The notes under the pieces: model-generated
The model's input: the letters and a program-made list of their open reading frames with translations, nothing else
The model's database searches: none
Told to the model about the DNA's origin: nothing
NCBI GenBank assembly: GCA_016744085.1
Contig: JADGFE010000009.1
Coordinates: forward strand, 1-32,159
From: Kiritimatiellales bacterium
GTDB lineage: Bacteria; Verrucomicrobiota; Kiritimatiellia; Kiritimatiellales; Pontiellaceae
Length of the DNA: 32,159 nucleotides
Direction: 5' to 3'
Program-made: the position numbers and the translations under genes
Shown here: positions 8,129 through 17,584 of the stretch, piece by piece
Position numbering within the stretch: the stretch's first letter is position 1
Layout: every line of letters begins with the position of its first letter

Positions 8129-10206
8129 TGAAAAAACCAGTAGGCGTACGAAATATGGTCGCCGGCTATTTCCACGTTCAATTCAGTGTCGGGTACAAAT
8201 TTGGCCGGAATGTCGAGGGCGATCTCTTGGAATCCATCTTTGCCAATCGCGACGAGGGGATTAGCCACTTCCATGCCGTTGATCCAAATTTCAAGTTCAA
8301 CCGTATCATTCAGTTCAAAGTTTTTGATGGCCGAAATTTGACGTCCCGAATAGCAGTCGCCCGAGGCTGATCGGGAAGTTCGAAGAATCATTCGCACCGA
8401 TTTTTTAGGCGTCACGTTTTGGATGGTGAATGACTCGGACCCGAGAATGATTCGACCGACTTCTGAATAATCCCGTTCACCGAGTTTGGCGTGCTTGACG
8501 GATAAGCTTAGTCGTGTGTTTTTTAACCGGAGATTTGCGTGGTAATCATGTTCTTGCTCGTCGGGGCAATAGCCAACGTCCATGGAATCGATAAGCAAAT
8601 AGTCCTTTAATTTATTTTCCATTAGGACAGGAGAATTTCCTCCCATGAGATCACTCCACTTCGCTGAATAAACAGTCCATGCGCGATCATCGCCGACGGC
8701 ACTGTCATTATCCATCAATACGACAGGGCCAATGAAGGGCTGAGCCCAGCTTCCTACTTCAGACTTTTTTGTGGTGGCGAACCAATAATCAAATTGCAGT
8801 TCGGGGCGGTGTTTAAGTCGATCAATGGTACGGGCAGGGTCGTTGCTGAAATCGGCATCGAAAAAATCGGGGGAGAGGATGCCCTGCAGATTGTAAAGTT
8901 TTCGGTTCGGCATGTAATAAAGAATACCGCTTCCTCCGCTCGCTGAGCCCAGCGTTGCAGCGGGCGGAAGTTCGGCATCGAGTTGCTGGGCAAAAACTTT
9001 CTGCCTATTCAGTTGTGTGGTCATCGAATACTTTTGGGAAAAGATATAAGCCATCGAAACAAATTGAAATCCAATGAGCAGCGTAAGGCAAATCGGGATA
9101 AAATAACGGATATTGATTCTTTTCCCGATTTCGAACACTCCGATCAAAATATACAAGGTCCAGAGCGGGAAAAGCCATCCCAGATAGCGGTCATTGGAGA
9201 GACCTTGCCATTGGCTGGAGGCGACCGATAAAAAGACGGCCCCGGCACTAAGCAAAAGCCAAAATTCAGTTAGCCGGATTTTTTTATTTTCGCGGGGATA
9301 GAGCAGAATGCCTGAAATGCCAATCAGCCCACCGATCAGAGGAACATGGTAGAACTGTCGTCCTGTTGGAATCATGCCAAATAAAAATCCTTTGAGCATA
9401 TCCAGCAGATCTCGCAGCGTATGCTCCGCCGCTCCAAAGAAGGGGTACATATTAAAATAGCCCTTATTCGCCACCGACATGAACTGGGTATGGCCTGTCA
9501 GGAGTTTGTTAATGCCCAGCGTAAATGAATAGGCGAGTAAACCCGCAACCGCACAAACCAGAAACCATTTTGCTTGGTTACGGCTTCCTGGTGCGTCTTC
9601 AAATTTAGTTTTAAGCACCAGGGAGGCTCCTCCGGTCAGGAGGTAGGCCATTGAAAAGATAGCGCCTTCCGGTCGGGTGATTGCGCATAAGATAATCATG
9701 CCGAGCATCAGCCATTTCTTTTCATAAACTGTGGCGCCCACCGCTCCAAGAGCGAGCACAGCAAAGAAGCCGATATCCGTCTGGCTGAATACCGCCGCGA
9801 CCGTATGCCCGCTAAGCAATATGGTGAAGAGCAGGAGGGTTGCTGCAGTGGGGTAGATTTTTTTTGCAATCAGCCAGCCAAGCAGGGCGATGCATAGATA
9901 AAAAAGGCTGTTGAGGATAAAGCTGGCCGTGAATAAGGCGTCACCAGAAGCGCCAAGCTTATGGCATGCAGCCAGTACAAAAGGGTAGAGGTGAGTTGTG
10001 CTACCGGTCGATGGGGCATCGCCAGCACAAAAAACATAGGGATGCCCTTGTGCAATATTACGGGCATATTGCAGATAGATGGTTTGATCCGGTTCCGGAC
10101 TGGCCGGGATACCATTTCCGGCCGTACAAAAAAGAATATAAAAGGACGCGGCGATCAGCAGGGCAAGGCTGCAGGCAAGAGTCAGTACATTTTTTTGAGA
10201 CAACAT
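8125..10206 (-). CDS. Polytopic membrane protein, GT-C glycosyltransferase-like, with C-terminal soluble domain
   Basis: EPDQTIYLQYARNIAQGHPYVF...STGSTTHLYPF, TRPEGAIF, many TM segments; 4-nt overlap with the downstream gene. Confidence 0.6.
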   Translation of the reverse strand: MLSQKNVLTLACSLALLIAASFYILFCTAGNGIPASPEPDQTIYLQYARNIAQGHPYVFCAGDAPSTGSTTHLYPFVLAACHKLGASGDALFTASFILNSLFYLCIALLGWLIAKKIYPTAATLLLFTILLSGHTVAAVFSQTDIGFFAVLALGAVGATVYEKKWLMLGMIILCAITRPEGAIFSMAYLLTGGASLVLKTKFEDAPGSRNQAKWFLVCAVAGLLAYSFTLGINKLLTGHTQFMSVANKGYFNMYPFFGAAEHTLRDLLDMLKGFLFGMIPTGRQFYHVPLIGGLIGISGILLYPRENKKIRLTEFWLLLSAGAVFLSVASSQWQGLSNDRYLGWLFPLWTLYILIGVFEIGKRINIRYFIPICLTLLIGFQFVSMAYIFSQKYSMTTQLNRQKVFAQQLDAELPPAATLGSASGGSGILYYMPNRKLYNLQGILSPDFFDADFSNDPARTIDRLKHRPELQFDYWFATTKKSEVGSWAQPFIGPVVLMDNDSAVGDDRAWTVYSAKWSDLMGGNSPVLMENKLKDYLLIDSMDVGYCPDEQEHDYHANLRLKNTRLSLSVKHAKLGERDYSEVGRIILGSESFTIQNVTPKKSVRMILRTSRSASGDCYSGRQISAIKNFELNDTVELEIWINGMEVANPLVAIGKDGFQEIALDIPAKFVPDTELNVEIAGDHISYAYWFFQ

Positions 10207-10261
10207 AGGTAGAAGCTATCGTTTAGTTTGAAAACAAGGCAATTCAAATCTGGTTATGAGG

Positions 10262-10300
10262 AAAACAAAAAACCCCGAACTTTGTGGGTCCGAGGTTTTG
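10262..10300 (-). terminator. Rho-independent terminator downstream of the pilin gene
   Basis: Minus strand: aaacctcgga-cccacaaag-ttcggggttt stem (10 bp with G:U pairs), then T-rich tract. Confidence 0.85.
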
Positions 10301-10342
10301 ATCACAGTTCGAGTCGTTTAAGAGACCCGATTAAGGTGCTGC

Positions 10343-10666
10343 TTAGTAGCAAGCTGTTTCTGTAAGCGGAGTACCGAGAGTGGCTTCTGGGTTTTTGAAA
10401 GTAACAGCACCAACCGTGAGTGCGTTTTCGATGTAGTTCGTGTAAGCACTCGCACCAACTTTAGTTCCGTCAGTCAGGCCATTTTCCATTGCATACTGGC
10501 TAACGGCTGCGTTAACGATACGCACGTTGTTAGATTTAGACTTGTCGATAGAGTTAGAACGAGCCTTCTGGAAAGAAGGGATGCCGATTGCTGCGAGCAG
10601 TCCGATAATTGCAACTACGATCATGATTTCTACCAGGGTGAATCCTTTTTTGTTCATTTTTTTCAT
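10343..10666 (-). CDS. Type IV pilin / type II secretion major pseudopilin-like prepilin
   Basis: MKKMNKKG^FTLVEIMIVVAIIGLLAAIGIPSFQKAR: prepilin peptidase site with Glu5 and hydrophobic N-helix; SD-like ggaga precedes the ATG at 10666 (ORF-track start 10822 is too long). Confidence 0.93.
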   Translation of the reverse strand: MKKMNKKGFTLVEIMIVVAIIGLLAAIGIPSFQKARSNSIDKSKSNNVRIVNAAVSQYAMENGLTDGTKVGASAYTNYIENALTVGAVTFKNPEATLGTPLTETACY

Positions 10667-10756
10667 TTTATTTTCTCCATGTGGTTTAGTTATTGCTTTT
10701 AAGTTTGTCTGCTTTGAGCTCACCTCAACGTATTGGTTCAGACGGGTAGCTATTAT

Positions 10757-10772
10757 AGCGATAACCATGCCA
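10757..10772 (-). promoter_or_regulatory. Candidate sigma54 (-24/-12) promoter of the pilin gene
   Basis: Minus strand TGGCATGGTTATCGCT; 10/12 matches to TGGCACG-N4-TTGCW; ~80 nt from predicted TSS to ATG. Confidence 0.65.
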
Positions 10773-10984
10773 ACTATTTTTTGCCGAGTCATTTTTGCCG
10801 GTTCTATTTTGAGAAAACACATCGTTTAGTTAGTAAATAGTGCTGTAAATAAAGGGTAATTGTTGTTTTTTCCGAGTTCATTAATTTTTTTAACTACTCA
10901 GATTACGAGCAGTAAAAATCATCAAAAAAAGCATTCCTGAGAAGAAACTGGCCTCCAAGAATTAGAATTCCTACTTTTAGGAGC

Positions 10985-11010
10985 AAAAAAAATACCTCGC
11001 ATAACGAGGT
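10985..11010 (-). terminator. Rho-independent terminator downstream of the response regulator
   Basis: Minus strand acctcg-ttatg-cgaggt stem followed by an A/T-rich run with 8 T. Confidence 0.85.
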
Positions 11011-11041
11011 GTTGAGTATTAAAATGGATGGATTTTAAAAA

Positions 11042-12421
11042 CTAATCCTCTATTTGCTCCCCTTCCGGCATTTTTCGATAAAGCGTAGCCAAGCTGATAT
11101 CGAGTTCCTTGGCTGCTTTTGCCTTATCGCCACCCATTGTATCTATAACGGTCTTGAGATATTCTTTTTCTTTTGCACGTAGGAATGCTTTAAGTGATTT
11201 GCCTTTCTCGAATTCGCCGGTGAGGGCTGAAGATTGTGCTCCGGGGTTTTCCTCGTAAGACACGATCAGTTTGGAAGGAAGTGTTTCTTTAGTTATTTTT
11301 CCATCACTAAGGAAGGTAAGGCAGTGTTGGATAACGTTCTGTAATTCACGCACATTTCCCGGCCACGTATAATTCTGCAGGATGGATAATACCGCGTTAT
11401 CCATGGTTGGGAATTCGCCACCGTCGACTTCCAGCGCAATAAAGTGCTGAGCGAGGGGAAGAATATCTTCAGGGCGTTGCTTTAGTGGCGGGATATCGAT
11501 GGAAATTACACTAAGCCGATAGAAAAGGTCTTCGCGGAACGAGCCTTCTTTAACCATGGTCTCGAGATTTCTGTTTGATGCGGCCAAGATTCGCACATCG
11601 ACTTCAAATTCTTCGATTCCGCCAACCTTTCGGATCTTTTTGTTTTGAATAGCTCGGAGTAATTTAGATTGAAGTCCGTGGGGGATAGAGTTGATTTCGT
11701 CCAGGAAAAGGGTTCCGCCCTTGGCTGCTTCGAATAGTCCTTCTTTGTTCGCGCTGGCACCAGTGAAGGCCCCTTTAGTATGGCCGAAAAGTTCGGATTC
11801 AATCAGGGTTTCGGGAAGTGCGGCACAGTTAACAGGAAGAAATGGGCCTTCTGAGCGCGCGCTGAAAGCATGAGCAGCTTCGGCAACCAGTTCTTTTCCG
11901 GTTCCGCTATCCCCGGTAATCATGATGGTTGTTTTGGTTGGGGCCACCCGTTTGACCATTTCGCAAACGTTTATCATCTGATCGCTTTCCGCAACGATGT
12001 TGCCGAAATACTTTTTCTGTTCGATATGGGAATTGCCGCTGACTTGCTCTGAAATGGATTTCTGGTAATCAAGTGCCCGCTTAACCGTTTCAAGCAGTTC
12101 ATCAATTTTAAAGGGTTTCGGAATATAGTCGAAGGCGCCTTCCTTCATTGCTTCAACCGCTGTGGCCACTGTGGCGTAAGCCGTAAGCATGATAACTCCT
12201 ACATGCGGACGCATTTGGCGCGTTTTTCTGAGGAGCTGCATTCCGTCCACCGGTTCCATCTTGATGTCGGATATAAGGAGGTCGAATTGCTCGGATTTTA
12301 GTTTTTTTTCTGCAACACCGCCGTGCTCGGCAAGGTGTACTTCGTAGCCCTTTGACAGCAGTATTTTATTTAATAAGCTGAGGATCGTCGGATCGTCGTC
12401 CGCTATCAGTATTTTTGCCAT
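11042..12421 (-). CDS. pilR: NtrC/PilR-family sigma54-dependent response regulator
   Basis: Receiver (IADDD...LISDIKM...KPF), AAA+ with GDSGTGKELVAEAAH and GAFTGA, Fis-type HTH C-terminus (AAKELDISLATLYRKM). Confidence 0.9.
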   Translation of the reverse strand: MAKILIADDDPTILSLLNKILLSKGYEVHLAEHGGVAEKKLKSEQFDLLISDIKMEPVDGMQLLRKTRQMRPHVGVIMLTAYATVATAVEAMKEGAFDYIPKPFKIDELLETVKRALDYQKSISEQVSGNSHIEQKKYFGNIVAESDQMINVCEMVKRVAPTKTTIMITGDSGTGKELVAEAAHAFSARSEGPFLPVNCAALPETLIESELFGHTKGAFTGASANKEGLFEAAKGGTLFLDEINSIPHGLQSKLLRAIQNKKIRKVGGIEEFEVDVRILAASNRNLETMVKEGSFREDLFYRLSVISIDIPPLKQRPEDILPLAQHFIALEVDGGEFPTMDNAVLSILQNYTWPGNVRELQNVIQHCLTFLSDGKITKETLPSKLIVSYEENPGAQSSALTGEFEKGKSLKAFLRAKEKEYLKTVIDTMGGDKAKAAKELDISLATLYRKMPEGEQIED

Positions 12422-13694
12422 GCTTGATATCTCTCCCTAAAGTATTCAGATGGTCTATATAACCCTCATTTTTCTCAGTAGAGTCAAGCTTAATGATGGA
12501 TAGAAGGTCGGCTGGAGAGAACTCAGCAAAGTCGACAAAATTCTGGACGACTTCGTCCATTCGGATGGAAGCATCGTGGATATGATCGAATAATTCTTTG
12601 CGATCTTTCCGGCGAGGGCTATTGGGCAGCCAATCGGCTGAAGTTGCTTTATCCTCATACATCCGTAACAGCTGAACTGAAGCTGAGATGGAGGTTAAGG
12701 GGGTACGTATTTCATGAGCCATTTCTCCCGCAATCCGGGTGGCTGCCGTAATACGCGCCACTTTTTTGAGTTGGCGGTCGGTTTCCAGAGCGTGGGATAT
12801 ATCAATAAAAGAGAGCAGGGTTACACTTATTTTTTCGCCCTCCTCACAATCGATGTCCGGTAGCGCATTACGGGGCAGTTGAAAGTCGAGTGCTTCATAG
12901 GCAATTGGGAATAGTTTTCTGTTCACTCCGGAAAGGTAGGTGGTGTTACCGTATTTTTTCGAAATGGGTTCTTTGTCGGCACAAAGTTCAGAGAAGGTTT
13001 TATTTTGTATGCTCGATTCTTCGGTATCCAGAATCGTGTCGGCAGCATTATTTGCAAACAGGATCTTTCCCTTGGTATTCAGCAGGAGGGCGGGGGTCGG
13101 TATATTGCTGAGCAAGGTATAGGTTGTGTCGGCCACGTCTTTTTCGCGTGCGTTGCTGTAGTTACATCGTTTTGCCACATACACACTGGCTATGCCGAAA
13201 AATGCAAAAGTGATGCCTCGGATAATGATTGCGGCACCCGACGTTTGCATCTGAAACATGGCATTTTCCGGAACGAATTCAATGAGTACACGGTTGGAAA
13301 GTAATGTGGCCATCAGCGTATACAATAGAATAGCGAGAGTCGTAATTTCCGCCGCTTGCTTTTTTGTGCCGACAATTCCTGCAGAGAGAATCACTAAAGG
13401 GTACAGCAGCGCGAGATCACTGTGTGCACCTCCTGTATAGTAAACCAATCCGGTAACCAGTACGAGGTCGACTAAAAACTGCAATGGAGCAAGCTGGCTG
13501 GCTTGAACTTTGTTTTTTAACCAGAGTGAGTAGGGGATGGTGATGATGAATGCGATACCCATTAAGGTATAAAAAACCGCGTAGTCATTGGGGAGTAGGA
13601 ATGACACGAAAACCAGCAGCCACAGAAAACCAAGGCGCGCCAAAAGAATCGCCGTGAGTTCCGGTAGAGATGTAGTTTTCGTTTGTGCAGTCAT
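12366..13694 (-). CDS. PilS-like membrane sensor with PAS and HisKA regions but no recognisable HATPase_c domain
   Basis: ~6 TM helices, PAS-like LLSNIPTPALLLNTKGKILFANNAADTIL, H-box GEMAHEIRTPLTSISASVQLL; C-terminus ends ~60 aa after the HisKA second helix; overlaps the regulator gene by 56 nt. Confidence 0.85.
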   Translation of the reverse strand: MTAQTKTTSLPELTAILLARLGFLWLLVFVSFLLPNDYAVFYTLMGIAFIITIPYSLWLKNKVQASQLAPLQFLVDLVLVTGLVYYTGGAHSDLALLYPLVILSAGIVGTKKQAAEITTLAILLYTLMATLLSNRVLIEFVPENAMFQMQTSGAAIIIRGITFAFFGIASVYVAKRCNYSNAREKDVADTTYTLLSNIPTPALLLNTKGKILFANNAADTILDTEESSIQNKTFSELCADKEPISKKYGNTTYLSGVNRKLFPIAYEALDFQLPRNALPDIDCEEGEKISVTLLSFIDISHALETDRQLKKVARITAATRIAGEMAHEIRTPLTSISASVQLLRMYEDKATSADWLPNSPRRKDRKELFDHIHDASIRMDEVVQNFVDFAEFSPADLLSIIKLDSTEKNEGYIDHLNTLGRDIKHGKNTDSGRRSDDPQLIK

Positions 13695-13715
13695 TCCCCG
13701 ATTTTTCCCTGATGG

Positions 13716-14807
13716 CTACATTACCACTTCGCTCATTTTAAAGATTGGGAGGAACATGGCCACAACGATGGTACCGATGATTGCGCCGATAAACACCATC
13801 AGCAGTGGTTCAATCATGGAGGTCAATCCATTGATCATGGTCTGTACCTCATCTTCGTAGAATTCGGCCACTTTATCCATCATCTCTTCCACCTGTCCGG
13901 TCTGTTCTCCGGCTACAAGCATGTGGACGAGCATGCGGGGGTAAAACTTGTTGGGCTCAAGAGCAGTGGAAAGAGGTTGTCCTTCCTCAATCGTCTTGCG
14001 GGCATCCATTAGCGAATCCCCGATGACGCGATTGCCGGTGGCCAACCCGACAATTTCAAGCGATTCCATAATTTGAACGCCGCTGTGCAGCAGCTGAGCA
14101 AAGGTTGATGCAAAGCGACTGACAGCCACTTTGGTTGCGAGTTCTCCGAGGATTGGAAAGCGCAACTTGATTTCATCAATTTTATATTGTCCCTTATCTG
14201 TTTTATTGAGGCGCTTGAATCCGTAGATAATGCCCGATACCCCAGCAACAAATACATACCAGTAGCCCGTTAGAATATCACTAAAGTCCAGTAATCCTTG
14301 TGTTAATCCCGGTAGTTCGGCTCCAAAGTCCGAAAACATATTCGCAAATACAGGGATAACAAACATGATGAGTGCGACTGCTAGGAGTAGGGACACAATA
14401 ATTACCACGGTTGGATACATCATGGCCGACTTTACTTTGGCTCGGAGTTTGTTGCTGGACTCCAGAAATGTGGCCACTCGGGCGCAGGTATCAGGAAGGA
14501 TACCGCCCATTTCTCCCGCGCGCATCATGCTGATGTATAGTTCATCAAAAATGGTGGGATAAGAGGTCAATGCTTCGGAATACATGGCGCCGCCTTCGAC
14601 CCGAGCACGGATTCCGATAATGACCGGTTTAAAATTCTTATCGCCCGTTTGCGATTCCATGGCACTGAGCGTTTGAACCAACGGCATCCCGGCTGAAAGC
14701 ATGGCAGAAACCTGCCTCGTGAAAATCGATAGTTCCTTCAGGCGAATTTTACGCGCACCACGAACGATGGGCAGACCACCCTTTGCTTTTATTTTTTCTT
14801 TAGCCAT
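13716..14807 (-). CDS. pilC: Type II secretion / type IV pilus inner-membrane platform protein GspF/PilC
   Basis: FTRQVSAMLSAGMPLVQTLSAME..., duplicated T2SSF domains, AGEMGGILPDTCARVA and AGEQTGQVEEMMDKVAEFYEDEV motifs. Confidence 0.95.
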   Translation of the reverse strand: MAKEKIKAKGGLPIVRGARKIRLKELSIFTRQVSAMLSAGMPLVQTLSAMESQTGDKNFKPVIIGIRARVEGGAMYSEALTSYPTIFDELYISMMRAGEMGGILPDTCARVATFLESSNKLRAKVKSAMMYPTVVIIVSLLLAVALIMFVIPVFANMFSDFGAELPGLTQGLLDFSDILTGYWYVFVAGVSGIIYGFKRLNKTDKGQYKIDEIKLRFPILGELATKVAVSRFASTFAQLLHSGVQIMESLEIVGLATGNRVIGDSLMDARKTIEEGQPLSTALEPNKFYPRMLVHMLVAGEQTGQVEEMMDKVAEFYEDEVQTMINGLTSMIEPLLMVFIGAIIGTIVVAMFLPIFKMSEVVM

Positions 14808-14815
14808 AGTTTCCT

Positions 14816-16525
14816 TTAATGTTCACTGGTAACACGCATGATCTCTTCAATGGATGTCATGCCTTCTCGAACGCGCTCAAGCCCGGCTTCGCGCAAGGTG
14901 CGCATCCCGTTTTCAATGGCGATTTTTGAGATGGCATCCGCTTCAGGGTTATTCAGAACTGTTTTTCGGATTGCTTCATCAACTAGCAAAATTTCCATAA
15001 TGCCCCCGCGGCCTTTGTACCCAATGTTATTGCACTTAGGGCATCCGGATTTCTGATAAAACTGGGTTCCTTCAAAGACCGCAGGATCGATCCGGCTTTT
15101 CTTAAGGGTTTCGAGCGGGATATCAGTTTCTTTTTTGCAGACCGGGCAAAGTCGGCGATACAGCCTTTGTGCCTGGGTCAGTAGTAGCGAAGAGGCCAGC
15201 ATGAAGGGTTCAATCCCCATATCAACCAATCGAGCAATCGCACCGGCAGCATCGTTTGTATGCAGTGTGCTCAATACCAAGTGACCGGTCAGTGCGGCTT
15301 CAACCGCAATCGTTGCTGTTTCGCCATCACGAATTTCGCCGACCATCACCACATCCGGATCCTGACGAAGAATCGATCGTAGTGCCGCCGAAAAATTCAA
15401 CCCAACCGTCGGATTGATCTGAACCTGGTTAATGCCGTCCAGCTGATATTCCACCGGGTTTTCCGTGGTGATGATATTGGTTCCCACTTCGTTCAGCTCC
15501 TGCAGGGCCGAATAAAGTGTGGTTGTTTTTCCACTACCGGTCGGGCCTGTTACGAGAATCATGCCATAGGGTTGGCCTAGGGCGTATGAAAAGTTGTCGA
15601 GGGAAAGCTGATCCAGGCCAAGGGATTGGAGGTTCGGGGCCAATGCGGTTTTGTCGAGAATACGCATGACTACTTTTTCCCCGTGAATCGTGGGGAGCAT
15701 GCTCATACGAACATCCACTTCCTTGCCGAGTGCTTTGATTTTAAACCGGCCGTCCTGCGGAATACGCCGTTCCGCAATATCCAGCTGCGACATAATTTTT
15801 AAACGTGAGATTATGGCGTTTTGAAGGTTTTTCGGCGGGCTGGGGGATTCGTATAACACCCCATCAATACGGTTCCTGAGCCGTACCGTTTTTTCCATGG
15901 GCTCGATGTGTATATCGGATGCTCCCTTGCGTAAGGCTTCAATCAGGATGGAGTTAACAATCCGGATCACAGGAGCTTCCCCTGCGTTTTCAAGCATTTC
16001 ATCCAGACTAGCGTCTTCCATGCCTTCTTTGCCGACCTCGACATCGCTTTCATCGGCCATGTCTTTAAGAATGTCTTCCAGGGCTTGGGAGGGTTCTTCG
16101 GTAACAGAGCTGATGGCGTCGTCGATATGCTTTTCGAGAGTTACAACAGGAACGAGTTCCAATTGAGTTCCAGAAGCAAGGGCATCGCGGCTGACAATGT
16201 CGAATGGATCAGCCATGGCAATTGTCAATCGGGTTCCCAGTTTTGCCACGGGAATTGATTTCAGTTCTTTCCAGCGCTCTCGGGGCATTAACTCAAATAG
16301 CGCAGGGTCCGGAGTAAAAGAGGCAAGTGAGATGGGCCGAATATCTAAATAATCAGCTGTGGCCAGAACCAGATCCAAATCAGAAACAACGCCCTGTTTG
16401 ATTAAAAGCTGTTCAATCGAAACATTTGTGATTTCCGCTTCTTTCTGGGCTTCCTCATAGATATCCGCCTCGATGGGGCGGATGCTTTTGAGGCATTCCA
16501 TTAAACTGGATGAATTTGTTCTCAT
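14816..16525 (-). CDS. gspE: Type II secretion / type IV pilus assembly ATPase GspE/PilB
   Basis: GPTGSGKTTTLYSALQELN, RQDPDVVMVGEIRDGETA, STLHTNDAAGAIARL, tetracysteine CPVC...CPKC; start reassigned to MRTNSSSL (ORF-track start 16579 overlaps a candidate promoter). Confidence 0.95.
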   Translation of the reverse strand: MRTNSSSLMECLKSIRPIEADIYEEAQKEAEITNVSIEQLLIKQGVVSDLDLVLATADYLDIRPISLASFTPDPALFELMPRERWKELKSIPVAKLGTRLTIAMADPFDIVSRDALASGTQLELVPVVTLEKHIDDAISSVTEEPSQALEDILKDMADESDVEVGKEGMEDASLDEMLENAGEAPVIRIVNSILIEALRKGASDIHIEPMEKTVRLRNRIDGVLYESPSPPKNLQNAIISRLKIMSQLDIAERRIPQDGRFKIKALGKEVDVRMSMLPTIHGEKVVMRILDKTALAPNLQSLGLDQLSLDNFSYALGQPYGMILVTGPTGSGKTTTLYSALQELNEVGTNIITTENPVEYQLDGINQVQINPTVGLNFSAALRSILRQDPDVVMVGEIRDGETATIAVEAALTGHLVLSTLHTNDAAGAIARLVDMGIEPFMLASSLLLTQAQRLYRRLCPVCKKETDIPLETLKKSRIDPAVFEGTQFYQKSGCPKCNNIGYKGRGGIMEILLVDEAIRKTVLNNPEADAISKIAIENGMRTLREAGLERVREGMTSIEEIMRVTSEH

Positions 16526-16567
16526 GTACGTTTCTGTTCCGTTGTTCTCACAATTATTCTCCCTACT

Positions 16568-16583
16568 AGCATTACCCATGCCT
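16568..16583 (-). promoter_or_regulatory. Candidate sigma54 promoter of the gspE-pilC-sensor-regulator unit
   Basis: Minus strand AGGCATGGGTAATGCT; GG-N10-GC, 9/12 matches to consensus. Confidence 0.5.
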
Positions 16584-16697
16584 ACAGTTTAAATGAGGGC
16601 GTTTCGTTTAAATTTTATTAAAAGAGAGATCTCCTCGTCTTCAGGCCGAAAATAGAGAGAGGGTCTAATGAAGGCAAAGTGTAGGGGATCTACGATC

Positions 16698-16713
16698 TGG
16701 CCTGTATTCTGCT
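16698..16713 (+). promoter_or_regulatory. Candidate sigma54 promoter of the TPR/GspE-N-like gene
   Basis: TGGCCTGTATTCTGCT; GG-N10-GC, 9/12 matches; 31 nt upstream of the ATG. Confidence 0.5.
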
Positions 16714-16744
16714 TATTGATACACGACTTTTTTAGGAGTATAAA

Positions 16745-17584
16745 ATGGAAGACCCGCAACAGAGTAATGAAGCACTGGCCGACAGTATCGCGATGTTGGA
16801 ACAGATTCTTGAGGTTATGCCTCAGGATACTGATGCAATTAAAGCACTGTATCGAGCGCACTTTAACCGTGGTAATCTAGAACGGGCCTTTGAACATTTG
16901 AATAGCCTGGTGAGTATTGTTTCAAGTGGTGGCGAACCGGATACCTTGCTTTTTCTTCAGAGTGAATTACCTCAATTCGAAGAAGTCTATCCATCTGAAG
17001 TTGCTGCCCAGGTGGCCCGCCTTAGAATGGTGGAATTCTCTATAGGAAAAAATGAGGAGACATCAACGCCTTCAAAACCTGATAGCAGTAGTTCAGAAAA
17101 GAACTCCGTAGAAGTCGACATCAGCGAAGAGCTTGCATTGGCCTGGCGGCTGTATGAGGAAAATCAGCTATCTCAGGAGGAGTATTCGAGTGTGCTACAT
17201 GATCTTACAGAGGTATCGTCTAAGGAGCTGGATGTTCCTGTAAGCGTTCTTCATGTGCTTAATGATCGAGGTTTTACGCAGATGACGCGAATCTTGAATT
17301 ACCTATCGACCCGATCGGGAATTCCATTTATCTCTCTGGCTAACATTGAGCTGGGTGATAAGATAGCGAGCGCTCTACCACTCGACATTTCTGCTCATGA
17401 TGGGGCGTTGCCTTTCTCTTTTCTCGAGAACGATCTTCTGATCGGTGTGTTAAATCCATTTAATAATATGCTGGTGGATCGAATTGAAACGGAATGCGGA
17501 CGCCGGTGCCATACCTATCTGGTTGAGCCGGAAGATTATGATAGCGCGCTTCACAAGCTACGTATTCTGGTTGAAGAGAGTTAG
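16745..17584 (+). CDS. TPR-containing protein with stand-alone GspE N-terminal (T2SSE_N/MshEN)-like domain
   Basis: N-terminal TPR-like helices (LEQILEVMPQDTDAIKALYRAHFNRGNLERAFEHLN); C-terminus ...IPFISLANIELGDKIASALPLDISAHDGALPFSFLENDLLIGVLNPFNNMLVDRIETECGRRCHTYLVEPEDYDSALHKL resembles the GspE N-domain. Confidence 0.7.
   Translation: MEDPQQSNEALADSIAMLEQILEVMPQDTDAIKALYRAHFNRGNLERAFEHLNSLVSIVSSGGEPDTLLFLQSELPQFEEVYPSEVAAQVARLRMVEFSIGKNEETSTPSKPDSSSSEKNSVEVDISEELALAWRLYEENQLSQEEYSSVLHDLTEVSSKELDVPVSVLHVLNDRGFTQMTRILNYLSTRSGIPFISLANIELGDKIASALPLDISAHDGALPFSFLENDLLIGVLNPFNNMLVDRIETECGRRCHTYLVEPEDYDSALHKLRILVEES

Noticed and set aside
10207-10262. A sigma54-type promoter for the GT-C/sulfatase-fold gene set
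   Set aside because: No GG-N10-GC found on the minus strand in this short gap; the set lies downstream of the pilin terminator and its promoter is unclear.
10667-10822. ORF-track N-terminal extension of the pilin (start 10822)
   Set aside because: The prepilin leader MKKMNKKG and an SD-like ggaga place the start at 10666; the candidate sigma54 element lies in the extension.
12455-12658. Possibility that the missing HATPase domain of the sensor is present in another frame (67-aa ORF)
   Set aside because: The translation MRIKQLQPIGCPIALAGKIAKNYSII... has no N/G-box motifs, and the space before the regulator is far too short for an ATPase domain.
16526-16579. ORF-track N-terminal extension of GspE (start 16579)
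   Set aside because: MGNASRENNCENNGTETY is not GspE-like, and the GG-N10-GC element overlaps this start; MRTNSSSL at 16525 fits better.
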